Assembly (NCBI RefSeq): GCF_030812475.1
Contig: NZ_JAUSSR010000001.1
Location: forward strand, 372,001 to 436,000
Length of the DNA stretch: 64,000 nt
Direction of reading: 5' to 3'
Origin: Pseudomonas lini
GTDB lineage: Bacteria > Pseudomonadota > Gammaproteobacteria > Pseudomonadales > Pseudomonadaceae
Shown: piece by piece, positions 37,352 through 46,039 of the stretch
How positions within the stretch are numbered: position 1 is the stretch's first letter
Layout: each line of letters begins with the position of its first letter
Translations under genes and position numbers: made by a program
Notes under the pieces: generated by a model
What the model was told of the DNA's origin: nothing
Database searches by the model: none
What the model saw: only the letters and a program-made list of their open reading frames with translations

Positions 37352-38342
37352 TGGGTGTTCCTACAAGCGACACGGATAAGAGCCGTGCAAAATTAAAACG
37401 TTCCAGTGACGACGACCACCGTTGGTCGAACGAAGAACCCGACTGGAACAAAGCAGCCAGTTTGAAGCGCTGATAATTGGCGCGCTTGGGCTGGCAGGTA
37501 GGTACTTAGGAGGGCAGGCAACACATCAAGGGCAAAGGTTCTGGGCCCGGGGTGAAGATCCTGATCAATTTGCAGGTTGGTTCGGTCAGAGTAAGTGGCT
37601 TCGCAACACCCTTTGCTTTCGATTCAAAGGCTGTGTTGACGCAAGGTTTACCTGGAAACCATCGAGGTGGTCGATCCCGTTTATTCGGTAGAGGCTTCCT
37701 TTGGGAAGGCAAACCGGGGGGAGTTGTTCGACCAGAATTGACTTTCAGCTTGGTACTAACGCCGCGGATAGTATCGGATTGGTTTGGCAAAGGGAAGTGT
37801 CTTGGCAAAAAAGATGCCCGCCATTGGTTTTTTGCCTTGCGGCCCGGGCGTCATGGGACGCTCAAGACCGGCGACTTCCCGATGTAGTAGCACAGGTTCC
37901 GACAGTCGGTTGGGTACGCTCGTCGATTTCACACTGGTGTGGAGCATAGGTTTGCCACGCTTTATCCCCAAGGCAGACAAGAAAAAACTCCGAAAAAACC
38001 AACCGATATAACTGCCTGAAAGGTACTTGTGCACATGGGTTCCGCGGGTTGTCACCGCGCTGTCATCTCGCCTCCAGCCTTGGTGGCTGCCTGTAACTAA
38101 AATTTAAGTCAATGAAAAACATCGCTTTTTTTTACTGGTGAAAAAATCGTCAGTTTGACTGCGAGCCCCATTCCATAGGGCTTTGCGAGAGTTCAAGGGC
38201 GGTTGTCCACTGAGTTATCCACAGCTTCTGTGGATTGTCCCGAGCGCTTGCTCTAGGACGGGCGTGCCGGGTTTTTTTAAGCTTTACCTGTAAGAAAAAA
38301 AGAGTAGAGTGGCGCGCCTTCCGATCTGTCCCACAGTGCTTT
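37352..38342. other. Gene-poor kilobase with AT-rich tract and DnaA-box-like cluster
   Basis: These 991 bases hold no frame with a ribosome-binding site or convincing codon use. Short open frames on both strands overlap each other and look spurious. From about 38090 to 38150 the sequence is strongly AT-rich (runs of A and T up to 8). A DnaA-box-like cluster follows at 38203-38237. The 37.4-37.9 kb part has little clear structure and could contain an unrecognised small RNA or a decayed gene. Confidence 0.5.
38203..38237. promoter_or_regulatory. DnaA-box-like cluster
   Basis: TTATCCACA at 38215-38223 is an exact DnaA box. It is flanked by TTGTCCACT (38203-38211, two mismatches) and by an inverted CAATCCACA (38229-38237, two mismatches). 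ATCCACAG and CTGTGGAT form a perfect 8-base inverted repeat around CTT. Sequence match only. Confidence 0.5.
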
Positions 38343-38666
38343 ATGAAGTTTCGCTCAGTATCAATCTCAGTACCTTCCACGCCCCCAAGTGTTACCCCGC
38401 CCAAGCGTTTTTCGATGCGAGTGGCCGAATGGTTGCTGGACAGCCCGCGTCTGGGTGAAAGCACCAACGTCAAACACTTCGCCGGACGCTTGCTCAAGCA
38501 ACCGGCCCGTGAAGGTGTCGTCGCCGCGCAAAGTCGTCTTGGCCAACTGATGTGCCGCGAGTGCGGCAATGCCCGGGATCGTCGAATCGGTCAGGACCTG
38601 CTGCGCCAGGCTGCACGGGCAGGGGATCGACGCGCCCTGCAGGAACTGGGTCTGATCGAAGACTGA
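38343..38666 (+). CDS. Small Sel1-like repeat protein, 107 residues
   Basis: This is a basic, soluble 107-residue protein. Its C-terminal half, AQSRLGQLMCRECGNARDRR then IGQDLLRQAARAGDRRALQELG, has the A..LG...C....R..G...L..AA..GD..A...LG spacing of Sel1/TPR-like repeats, about two copies. The N-terminus is Ser/Pro/Thr-rich and probably disordered. The ATG at 38343 has no strong ribosome-binding site. The DnaA-box-like cluster is just upstream. The function is unknown; repeat proteins of this type usually bind other proteins. Confidence 0.7.
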   Translation: MKFRSVSISVPSTPPSVTPPKRFSMRVAEWLLDSPRLGESTNVKHFAGRLLKQPAREGVVAAQSRLGQLMCRECGNARDRRIGQDLLRQAARAGDRRALQELGLIED

Positions 38667-38727
38667 GCTGTCCAAGACCCGACGCCTTGGTTAACCTTCA
38701 AGTTTTATCAAATGGGCAGGAGTGGCT

Positions 38728-40206
38728 ATGGCTATGGACGTGACCAGCGCATTGCTCGGTCTGGCGGGTGCTGCGTTGCCGTTGCTGGTACTGGCCTGGC
38801 AGCTTCAGCGCCGGGCGGGCGCGATGCAGTCAGAGGTGGCGCTGCTGGAAGAGCGTCTGACCACGGCACACCTGGCCCAGGATGGATTGAACGCCCAGCT
38901 CGAAGCCTGTCGCGATGAAATCGCCGATCTGAGTCAGGCCAACACCGCCCGGCAAGCAGACCTGGCCGCCGTGCGCCGTGAGGTCGAACTGCTGCAGATC
39001 GAGCGTGACGATGCGCGTGATGCCGCCCATGCCTGGACCCTTGAGCGCGCCGGTAAAGAAGCCGAATTGCGTCGTCTGGACGCCCAGACCGCTTCGCTCA
39101 ACGCCGAGCTGCGTGAGCAGCAGGAGAGCCATCAGCAGCGTCTCAGTGACCTGCAAGGTTCTCGAGATGAGCTGCGCGCACAGTTTGCGGAACTGGCCGG
39201 CAAAATCTTCGACGAGCGCGAGCAGCGTTTTGCCGAAACCAGCCAGCAGCGTCTGGGGCAGTTGCTGGATCCTTTGAAGGAACGCATCCAGTCCTTCGAA
39301 AAACGCGTCGAGGAAAGTTATCAGGCCGAAGCCCGCGAGCGTTTCTCCCTGGCCAAGGAGCTGGAGCGGCTGCAACAACTGAACCTGCGCCTGAGTGACG
39401 AAGCCACCAACCTGACCCGGGCTCTGAAAGGGCAGAAGACCCAGGGCAACTGGGGCGAATTGATTCTTGAGCGGGTGCTGGAACATGCCGGCCTGGAGAA
39501 AGGGCGCGAATACCAGACCCAAGTCACTCTCAAGGGGCCGGACGGTGAGCGATTCCAGCCGGACGTGATCATTTATCTGCCCGGCGACAAGCAGGTGGTG
39601 GTCGACTCCAAAGTCAGTCTCACGGCCTATCAGCAATACGTGGCGGCCGAAGACGATGCCATCGGCCAGATCGCCATCAAGCAACACGTGCTGTCGCTGC
39701 GCAATCACGTCAAAGGCCTGTCCGGCAAGGACTACAAGCGGCTCGACGGTTTGCACAGCCTGGATTTCGTCTTGCTCTTCGTCCCGATCGAAGCGGCGTT
39801 TTCCGCCGCGTTGCAGGCTGAGCCGACGCTGTTCCAGGAGGCTTTCGACCGCAATATCGTGATCGTCAGCCCGACGACGCTGCTGGCGACGCTGCGGGTC
39901 ATCGACAGCCTGTGGAAACAAGAGCGCCAGAGCCAGAACGCCAGGGAAATTGCCGAGCGAGCAGGGTGGCTGTACGACAAGTTCGTGTTGTTCATTCAGG
40001 ATCTGGATGAAGTCGGCAATCGCTTGCAGCAACTGGACAAGGCCTATAGCTCCGCGCGCAACAAGCTGACCGAAGGGCGCGGCAACCTGGTCAGTCGCAG
40101 CGAGCAGCTCAAATTGCTGGGGGCGCGGGCGAGCAAGAGCCTGCCGGCAGATTTGCTGGAGCGGGCGATGACGGATGTGGATGGCTTGGCCGAGTTGCCG
40201 GAATAA
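38728..40206 (+). CDS. rmuC: DNA recombination protein RmuC
   Basis: RmuC limits inversions at short inverted repeats and is thought to be a nuclease-like protein. It has 492 residues: an N-terminal membrane segment (residues 8-24), a long coiled coil (about 30-200) and the RmuC domain with a PD-(D/E)xK-like core (FQPDVIIYLPGDKQVVVDSK near residue 285). ATGs at 38728 and 38734 and a GTG at 38722 are possible. 38728 is best placed after AGGAG. Given the many inverted REP dimers in this genome, its role is relevant. Confidence 0.93.
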   Translation: MAMDVTSALLGLAGAALPLLVLAWQLQRRAGAMQSEVALLEERLTTAHLAQDGLNAQLEACRDEIADLSQANTARQADLAAVRREVELLQIERDDARDAAHAWTLERAGKEAELRRLDAQTASLNAELREQQESHQQRLSDLQGSRDELRAQFAELAGKIFDEREQRFAETSQQRLGQLLDPLKERIQSFEKRVEESYQAEARERFSLAKELERLQQLNLRLSDEATNLTRALKGQKTQGNWGELILERVLEHAGLEKGREYQTQVTLKGPDGERFQPDVIIYLPGDKQVVVDSKVSLTAYQQYVAAEDDAIGQIAIKQHVLSLRNHVKGLSGKDYKRLDGLHSLDFVLLFVPIEAAFSAALQAEPTLFQEAFDRNIVIVSPTTLLATLRVIDSLWKQERQSQNAREIAERAGWLYDKFVLFIQDLDEVGNRLQQLDKAYSSARNKLTEGRGNLVSRSEQLKLLGARASKSLPADLLERAMTDVDGLAELPE

Positions 40207-40246
40207 AGATCGTCCGAACGCGGCCCAAGCCTGCGGCAGCACGCGA

Positions 40247-40338
40247 TTGTAGGAGCCGGCTTGCTGGCGAAGGCGGAGTGTCAGACGACATTAATGCTAA
40301 ATGTTATGGCCTCTTCGCTGGCAAGCCGGCTCCTACAG
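40247..40338. repeat. REPIN of a distinct GCCGGCTTGCTGGC subtype
   Basis: Inverted units at 40247-40271 (TTGTAGGAGCCGGCTTGCTG...) and 40314-40338 share GCCGGC and CTGGCGAA in place of the usual GCGAGC and CTCGCGAA. Both arms carry the same four-base change. It lies between convergent rmuC and the kinase gene. Confidence 0.9.
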
Positions 40339-40395
40339 GGATGTGTCGACTGCATGATTGCCGGAGCGGCAGCCTCACTGCTTCCGACTATTGCA

Positions 40396-43300
40396 CTACA
40401 ACGGCAAATGCCGACTCAGCAACGCCCGCAACGCTGCTGGTTTCACCGGCTTGGCCAGGTAATCCAGCCCGGCCGCATGCACCTGCGCCACCATCTCGGG
40501 TCGCCCGTCGGCACTGATCACCACGCCCGGCACCGGTTCACCCAATCGGGTGCGCAACCAGGCCATCAGCTCGGTCCCGGTCTCGCCATGGTCCAGGTGG
40601 TAATCCACCAGCGCCAGTTGCGGACGCATTCCATCACTGAGCAGCGCCGCGCATTCATCGCGGTTGCGTGCGGTCCAGACCTGGCAACCCCAGCGTGTCA
40701 GCAAGCTGTTCATGCCGATCAGGATGCTGTCTTCGTTATCGATACACAGCACCTGCACGCCGTTCAGCGGTTTACCGTTGAGTTCGACGACCTTGGCTGG
40801 CATTGCGGTTTGCGCCCGGGCCAGCGGCACGCTGACGCTGAACACGCTGCCGCGGCCTGGCCAGGAGCGCACCTGCAAGGTGTGCCCCAACACGCGACAC
40901 AAGCCGTCAGCAATCGCCAGGCCCAGCCCCAGGCCTTTCTCGGCGCGGGTCTGGTGGCTGTCGAGACGTTTGAATTCCTCGAAGATCACCTGCCGCTTAT
41001 CTTCCGGAATGCCGGGCCCACGGTCCCAGACCTCCAGGCATAATTCGCCCTTGCGACGTCGAACCCCCAACAGCACCGGCCCTTTACCGTAGCGGAAAGC
41101 ATTGGTGAGGAAATTCTGCAAGATCCGCCTCAACAGTTTACTGTCGCTGTCGACCCGCAACTTGCTGCCCCTGACCCGGAATTTCAGCCCCTGGTCTTGG
41201 GCCAGTGCCTGGAATTCGGCACTGAGGACATCGAACAGCTCATTGAGCACGAACGGCTTGGGATCCGAGTTGATCTTGCCGTTTTCCAGGCGGGATATGT
41301 CCAGCAAGTCGCTGATCAGGTCCTCGGCCGAGCGCAGCGAGGTGTCCAGGTGATGCACCAGTTTTTGCGCCTCGCTGGACAAACCGTCGTCCTGGTGAGT
41401 AAGGGCGGCGGAGAACAGCCGCGCCGCGTTCAGCGGTTGCATCAAGTCATGGCTGACCGCCGCCAGGAACCTGGTTTTCGATTGGTTGGCCGACTCGGCG
41501 GTGCCCTTGGCTTCGGTCAGGGCCACGTTGAGCTGCGACAATTCATGGGTGCGCTCGGTGACCCGTCGCTCCAGGCCTTCGTTGGCCTCGGTCAGCGCCT
41601 GTTCGGCCTCGCGGAACGCGGTGATGTCGGTGAAACTCATGACGAAACCGCCGCCGGGCATCGGGTTGCCGATCAACTCGATCACCCGGCCGTTGGGGAA
41701 CAATCGTTCCGACGTATGGGCGCGGCCCTGGCGCATCCAGTGCAGGCGGCGGGCGACGTGCACTTCCGCTTCGCCTGGGCCGCACAGGCCGCGTTCGGCG
41801 TTGTAGCGAATGATGTCGGCAATCGGTCGCCCGACGCTGATCAGGCCATCCGGATAATTGAACAACTCCAGGTAGCGCCGGTTCCACGCCACCAGCCGGA
41901 GTGACTGGTCGACCACGCTGATGCCTTGGGTGATGTTCTCGATTGCACCTTGCAGCAGGGCGCGGTTGAATTGCAGCACCTCCGAGGCTTCGTCGGCGAT
42001 CCGCACGACATCCTCGAGTTGCATTTCCCGACCTTCGATGGCCGCCTTCACCACTGCGCGAGTCGAGGAAGCGCCGAGCACACCGGCCAGCAGGCGCTCG
42101 GTGTGGGCGATCCATTCACCGTCGGCGTTCTGGTTCGGGTTGAAGCCTTTGCCCTGGCGGTAGGCAAAACGGATGAAACTCTGACGGGCGCGTTCTTCAC
42201 CGACGAAGCGAGCCGCCAATTGCAGCAAATCGTTGATCTGTACCGCCAGCATGGAACGGGAACCGGGGCGGGCGCTGATTTCCTGGCCGATGAAGCGCCC
42301 GGCCTGCCAGTGTTCAGAAACCCGGGTGCGCGACAGCACTGACACCCAGGCAAACAGGGTGAAATTGCCCGCCAGGGACAGCACCACGCCTTGGGTCAGC
42401 GGGGTGATCGGCAGGTGCAGCGGGTTGCTGTGCAGCCAGGTCAGGCCCGGGAAACTGCTCAAGGACAACCCCAGGCTGTGGGCGGCAATCGGCAGGACCA
42501 GGGTGTAGAACCAGAGGAACGTACCGGTGGCTAGACCGGCGAATACGCCCCGACGGTTGGCCTGTTTCCAGTACAGCGCGCCGAGCATGGCCGGGGCCAG
42601 TTGGGTGACGGCGGCGAAGGCAATCTGGCCGATGGTTGCCAGGCTTGCGGTCGAGCCCAGCAGGCGATAGCTGACGTAGGCCAGCAGCAGAATCACCACG
42701 ATAGTGACCCGGCGCACCGAAAGCATCCACTGGCGAAACACTTCGAACGGCCGCTCGGCGTTGTTGCGTCGCAGCAACCATGGCAGCAGCATGTCGTTGG
42801 AGACCATGGTCGACAACGCCACGCTGGCGACGATCACCATGCCGGTCGCCGCCGAGGCGCCGCCGATAAACGCCAGCAATGCCAGGGCCGGGTGAGACTG
42901 CGCCAGGGGCAGGCTGATGACGAAAGAATCCGGCAACACCGAGCTGGGCAGCAGCATCTGGCCGGCGAGAGCGATCGGGACGACAAACAACGCCGCCAGC
43001 GCCAGATAAGCCGGGAATACCCATTTGGCCACGCGTAGATCCTGGGGATCGATGTTTTCTACCACGGTTACATGGAACTGGCGGGGCAGGCAGATGATCG
43101 CCATCATCGCCACACCGGTCTGGACCACCATCGAGGGCCAATTGACGGTTTCCTTCCAGTATTCCTCCAGGCGTGGGGCGAGCATGGCTTGATCGAACAG
43201 GTCCTCGGGACCGTCGTAGAGACCGTAGGTCACGAAGGCGCCGACCGCGAGAAACGCGAAGAGCTTGACCAGGGATTCGAACGCGATCGCCAGTACCATG

Positions 43301-43866
43301 CCGCGGTGGTGTTCCGTGGCGTCGAGGTTGCGGGTACCGAAGACGATGGTAAACAGCGCCAGCACCAGCGACACCACCAGCGCCGTATCCTGGGCGCGAG
43401 TGCCCGTGGCGTCCGCCCCCGCGCCGATCAGCAGGTTCACCCCGAGCACGATGCCCTTGAGCTGCAACGCGATATAGGGCAGTACACCGACCAGGCAGAT
43501 CAGCGCCACCACCACGGCCAGTGCCTGGGACTTGCCATAACGCGCGGCGATGAAGTCGGCAATCGAGGTGATGTTCTCCTGCTTGCTGATCATCACCATT
43601 TTCTGCAGGACCCACGGCGCGCAGACCAGCAGCAGGATCGGTCCGAGGTAGATCGGCAGGAATGACCAGAGTTGTTCGGCAGCCTGGCCCACGGCGCCGA
43701 AGAAGGTCCAGCTGGTGCAATAGACCGCCAGTGACAGGCTGTACACCCAGGCACGCACGCGCGGCGGCAATGGCGCACTGCGCCGGTCACCGTAGAAGGC
43801 GATGGCGAACAGGATGGCCATATAGGCCAGGGCGACGGTGGCGATCAGCCCGCTGGACAGCGACAT
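40396..43866 (-). CDS. SLC5-linked hybrid sensor histidine kinase/response regulator (MxtR/CrbS type)
   Basis: This 1156-residue inner-membrane protein has, in order: a sodium:solute symporter (SLC5) domain with about 12-13 helices (residues 1-500); a linker; a PAS domain (...ITQGISVVDQSLRLVAWNRRY..., about 620-740); a coiled coil; a HisKA domain with the phosphorylated His in FLAAVSHDLMQPLNAARLF (about 800); a HATPase domain (NFLTNAFRYGKG); and a C-terminal receiver with Asp in LALVDYHLDHGETG. This architecture is that of MxtR/CrbS, which I recall as controlling acetate metabolism with the regulator ErdR/CrbR. No cognate regulator is nearby. The orthology is inferred. Confidence 0.9.
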   Translation of the reverse strand: MSLSSGLIATVALAYMAILFAIAFYGDRRSAPLPPRVRAWVYSLSLAVYCTSWTFFGAVGQAAEQLWSFLPIYLGPILLLVCAPWVLQKMVMISKQENITSIADFIAARYGKSQALAVVVALICLVGVLPYIALQLKGIVLGVNLLIGAGADATGTRAQDTALVVSLVLALFTIVFGTRNLDATEHHRGMVLAIAFESLVKLFAFLAVGAFVTYGLYDGPEDLFDQAMLAPRLEEYWKETVNWPSMVVQTGVAMMAIICLPRQFHVTVVENIDPQDLRVAKWVFPAYLALAALFVVPIALAGQMLLPSSVLPDSFVISLPLAQSHPALALLAFIGGASAATGMVIVASVALSTMVSNDMLLPWLLRRNNAERPFEVFRQWMLSVRRVTIVVILLLAYVSYRLLGSTASLATIGQIAFAAVTQLAPAMLGALYWKQANRRGVFAGLATGTFLWFYTLVLPIAAHSLGLSLSSFPGLTWLHSNPLHLPITPLTQGVVLSLAGNFTLFAWVSVLSRTRVSEHWQAGRFIGQEISARPGSRSMLAVQINDLLQLAARFVGEERARQSFIRFAYRQGKGFNPNQNADGEWIAHTERLLAGVLGASSTRAVVKAAIEGREMQLEDVVRIADEASEVLQFNRALLQGAIENITQGISVVDQSLRLVAWNRRYLELFNYPDGLISVGRPIADIIRYNAERGLCGPGEAEVHVARRLHWMRQGRAHTSERLFPNGRVIELIGNPMPGGGFVMSFTDITAFREAEQALTEANEGLERRVTERTHELSQLNVALTEAKGTAESANQSKTRFLAAVSHDLMQPLNAARLFSAALTHQDDGLSSEAQKLVHHLDTSLRSAEDLISDLLDISRLENGKINSDPKPFVLNELFDVLSAEFQALAQDQGLKFRVRGSKLRVDSDSKLLRRILQNFLTNAFRYGKGPVLLGVRRRKGELCLEVWDRGPGIPEDKRQVIFEEFKRLDSHQTRAEKGLGLGLAIADGLCRVLGHTLQVRSWPGRGSVFSVSVPLARAQTAMPAKVVELNGKPLNGVQVLCIDNEDSILIGMNSLLTRWGCQVWTARNRDECAALLSDGMRPQLALVDYHLDHGETGTELMAWLRTRLGEPVPGVVISADGRPEMVAQVHAAGLDYLAKPVKPAALRALLSRHLPL

Positions 43867-44058
43867 GGTAACTCCGGAAAAGACACCCGGGACTCCCGCC
43901 CGGTGAGACAGTCTCGCACGAGCGCCAGCGTTAGTCAGTGTCGACCAAGGTCGTGGCGTGGTGGGGTGTCGCGGGGGTGGGAGTCAGTCAGCTTTTCAGT
44001 TGTCTGTGCGGGCCTCTTCGCGGCGGTGCGGCGATCCGACAAGCCCGCGATAGCGGCC

Positions 44059-44598
44059 TCACTGACTCAACGCAATCTCGATCAACCGATGCAACTCCCC
44101 AACCTCCAGCGGCGCCTCTGAAAACAGGATACGAAACACCGTAGGCGCCGCTACCAGGTTGATCAATCGATCGACGCTCGGCTTCGGCTGATCGGGGTAC
44201 CGATCCAGAATCGCCTGCAACTGCCCGCCAATGATGGTTGCGCAATAAATCGGCAGCGTGCTGCTTTGCACGTCGCGCAGCATGTGACGACCGGGTTGCG
44301 AACTCATCTCGTCCAGATACTGTTCTGCCCAGGCCAACACGTCGCCGTGCAGACTACCGGTGTTGGCCGGCTCGTTATCCGGACGCATGCGGGCGAGGGC
44401 GACATCCGCCAGCAATGTCGGCAAGTCGCCCCAGCGCCGGTAAATGGTCGACGGTGTGACCCCCGCGCGAGCGGCGATTTGTGGGACGGTCACGGTAGAG
44501 CGCTCCTGCTCCTGGAGCAGGTCACGGACGGCCGAATGAATCGACTCCTGCACCCTGGCGCTACGGCCGCCGGGGCGTAAACCTTCTTTAATAGCCAT
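44059..44598 (-). CDS. TetR family transcriptional regulator
   Basis: This 179-residue regulator has the N-terminal helix-turn-helix VPQIAARAGVTPSTIYRRWGD near residues 38-58, followed by ligand-binding helices with a TetR C-terminal domain of the kind ending ...FRILFSEAPL. It is divergent from an MFS gene, the usual layout for a repressor of an efflux pump. A 17-base inverted repeat in the gap is the likely operator. The ligand is unknown. Confidence 0.9.
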   Translation of the reverse strand: MAIKEGLRPGGRSARVQESIHSAVRDLLQEQERSTVTVPQIAARAGVTPSTIYRRWGDLPTLLADVALARMRPDNEPANTGSLHGDVLAWAEQYLDEMSSQPGRHMLRDVQSSTLPIYCATIIGGQLQAILDRYPDQPKPSVDRLINLVAAPTVFRILFSEAPLEVGELHRLIEIALSQ

Positions 44599-44644
44599 GC
44601 ATCGGACCTTAACACAAAGAATTTGCTTTAAGCGTTCGCCAGTA

Positions 44645-44687
44645 GCACACTCCGCAAAAGCAAAAAATTAGCTTTTGTGGAGTGTGC
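44645..44687. promoter_or_regulatory. 17-bp inverted repeat in the TetR-MFS gap, overlapping the MFS ribosome-binding site
   Basis: GCACACTCCGCAAAAGC (44645-44661) and GCTTTTGTGGAGTGTGC (44671-44687) are complementary at 16 of 17 positions around a 9-base A/T loop. The right arm contains the GGAG used by the MFS start at 44689. It may be a TetR operator, an mRNA hairpin hiding the ribosome-binding site, or both. Confidence 0.75.
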
Positions 44688-44688
44688 A

Positions 44689-45897
44689 ATGCGCGATTCA
44701 ATATCAAACAGTCCTGCTTCCAACCGTGCAAGCCTGTGGTTCCTGGCCATCACCTTACTCAGTTTTCTCGCCGCTTCCACTGCCCCGACACCCTTGTATC
44801 ACTTGTACCAGGAGCTCCTGCAGTTCTCGGCAGCGACCCTGACCGTTATTTTCGGGGTCTACGCCATCAGTTTACTTGTGGCGCTGCTGACGGTTGGTTC
44901 GCTCTCGGATTACCTGGGCCGCAAGCCGGTCATTTTTACCGCCGTATTACTGAACATCCTGGCGATGTTGCTATTTATCAATGCCGACAGCGTGGCGTGG
45001 TTGATTGGTGCGCGGGTGCTTCAGGGATTTGCGACGGGGATGGCCACCGCCGTACTGAGCGCCGCATTGCTGGACACCGATCGTCACCAGGGAACGCTGG
45101 TCAACAGTGTCGCGCCATTGCTGGGCATGGCGGTCGGAGCCATGGGCTGTGGGTTGCTGGCCGAGTTTGCACCACTGCCGTTGCAATTGACCTACTGGGT
45201 GTTGCTGGCGCTGTTTGTGAGCCAAGGCGTGTACGTCTGGCACCTGCCTGAAACGGTCAGTCCACAAGCGGGTGCCTGGGGGGCGCTGCGTCCGACCCTG
45301 CATGTACCGATCCAGGTACGTTCCACCTTGTGGCGAGTGTTGCCGCTGAATATCGCGACCTGGGCGCTCGGCGGTTTTTATGCATCGCTGGCTCCTTCGT
45401 TGGTGCGCACGGCCACGGGCTCGGATTCGAACCTGATTGGCGGAGCGACGGTGGCGGTATTGACCCTGACCGGCGCGTTGATGATCTTTGTTCTGCGCAA
45501 TCGGCCCGCCTCCAAGGCGTTGCTGTTGGGTGGCACGTTGTTGCCAGCAGGAGTCGCAATGGTTTTACTGGGTGTGCACGGTGCCAGCCTGTCCCTGTTT
45601 TTCCTCGGCACCCTGGTGGCCGGTTGCGGATTCGGCGCCGGGTTCCTGGGGGCCGTGCGCAGTCTGGTGCCGCTGGCGCTGCCCCATGAGCGGGCCGGTT
45701 TGATGTCGGCGTTTTATGTGCTGAGTTATCTGGCGTTCTGTTTGCCATCGATATTGGCGGGGAACCTGACGCGGACATTTGGCCTGGTGGCGACGGCTGA
45801 TGGCTATGGCGCGATGTTGATTATGCTGTCTCTGGGGGCGTTAGTGGGCTTGATGCGTCAGCGCTCTGCCAGCGTCTGTAGCGTCAACGTCGAATGA
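44689..45897 (+). CDS. MFS transporter, probable TetR-regulated efflux pump
   Basis: This 402-residue protein has twelve predicted helices. Typical motifs are VGSLSDYLGRKPVIF near residue 70 (motif A) and a PTPLYHLY segment at the end of helix 1. The start at 44689 is 6 bases after GGAG; the upstream in-frame GTG lies inside the inverted repeat. It is divergent from the TetR gene. The substrate is unknown, and export of a small toxic molecule is likely from context. Confidence 0.88.
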   Translation: MRDSISNSPASNRASLWFLAITLLSFLAASTAPTPLYHLYQELLQFSAATLTVIFGVYAISLLVALLTVGSLSDYLGRKPVIFTAVLLNILAMLLFINADSVAWLIGARVLQGFATGMATAVLSAALLDTDRHQGTLVNSVAPLLGMAVGAMGCGLLAEFAPLPLQLTYWVLLALFVSQGVYVWHLPETVSPQAGAWGALRPTLHVPIQVRSTLWRVLPLNIATWALGGFYASLAPSLVRTATGSDSNLIGGATVAVLTLTGALMIFVLRNRPASKALLLGGTLLPAGVAMVLLGVHGASLSLFFLGTLVAGCGFGAGFLGAVRSLVPLALPHERAGLMSAFYVLSYLAFCLPSILAGNLTRTFGLVATADGYGAMLIMLSLGALVGLMRQRSASVCSVNVE

Positions 45898-46039
45898 ATG
45901 TTTAATTTTTTTTTCTCGCCTTGTCCCACAGGATTAAGAAACAAGCGTCCAGGATTAGGTAATGTGTGGCCTGGATCGACGTTCGGCATTCCAATCAACG
46001 TATCCATGCCACTCTTTACCAAAATCAGGGACACGGAAG

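Noticed and set aside
37506..38055. Short frames on both strands in the gene-poor kilobase
   Set aside because: They overlap one another, lack ribosome-binding sites and show no recognisable motif.
43985..44058. Degenerate REP-like sequence downstream of the TetR gene
   Set aside because: Only fragments (GGCCTCTTCGCGG, GCGATAGCGGCC) resemble REP edges; the core GGGAGC motif is missing.
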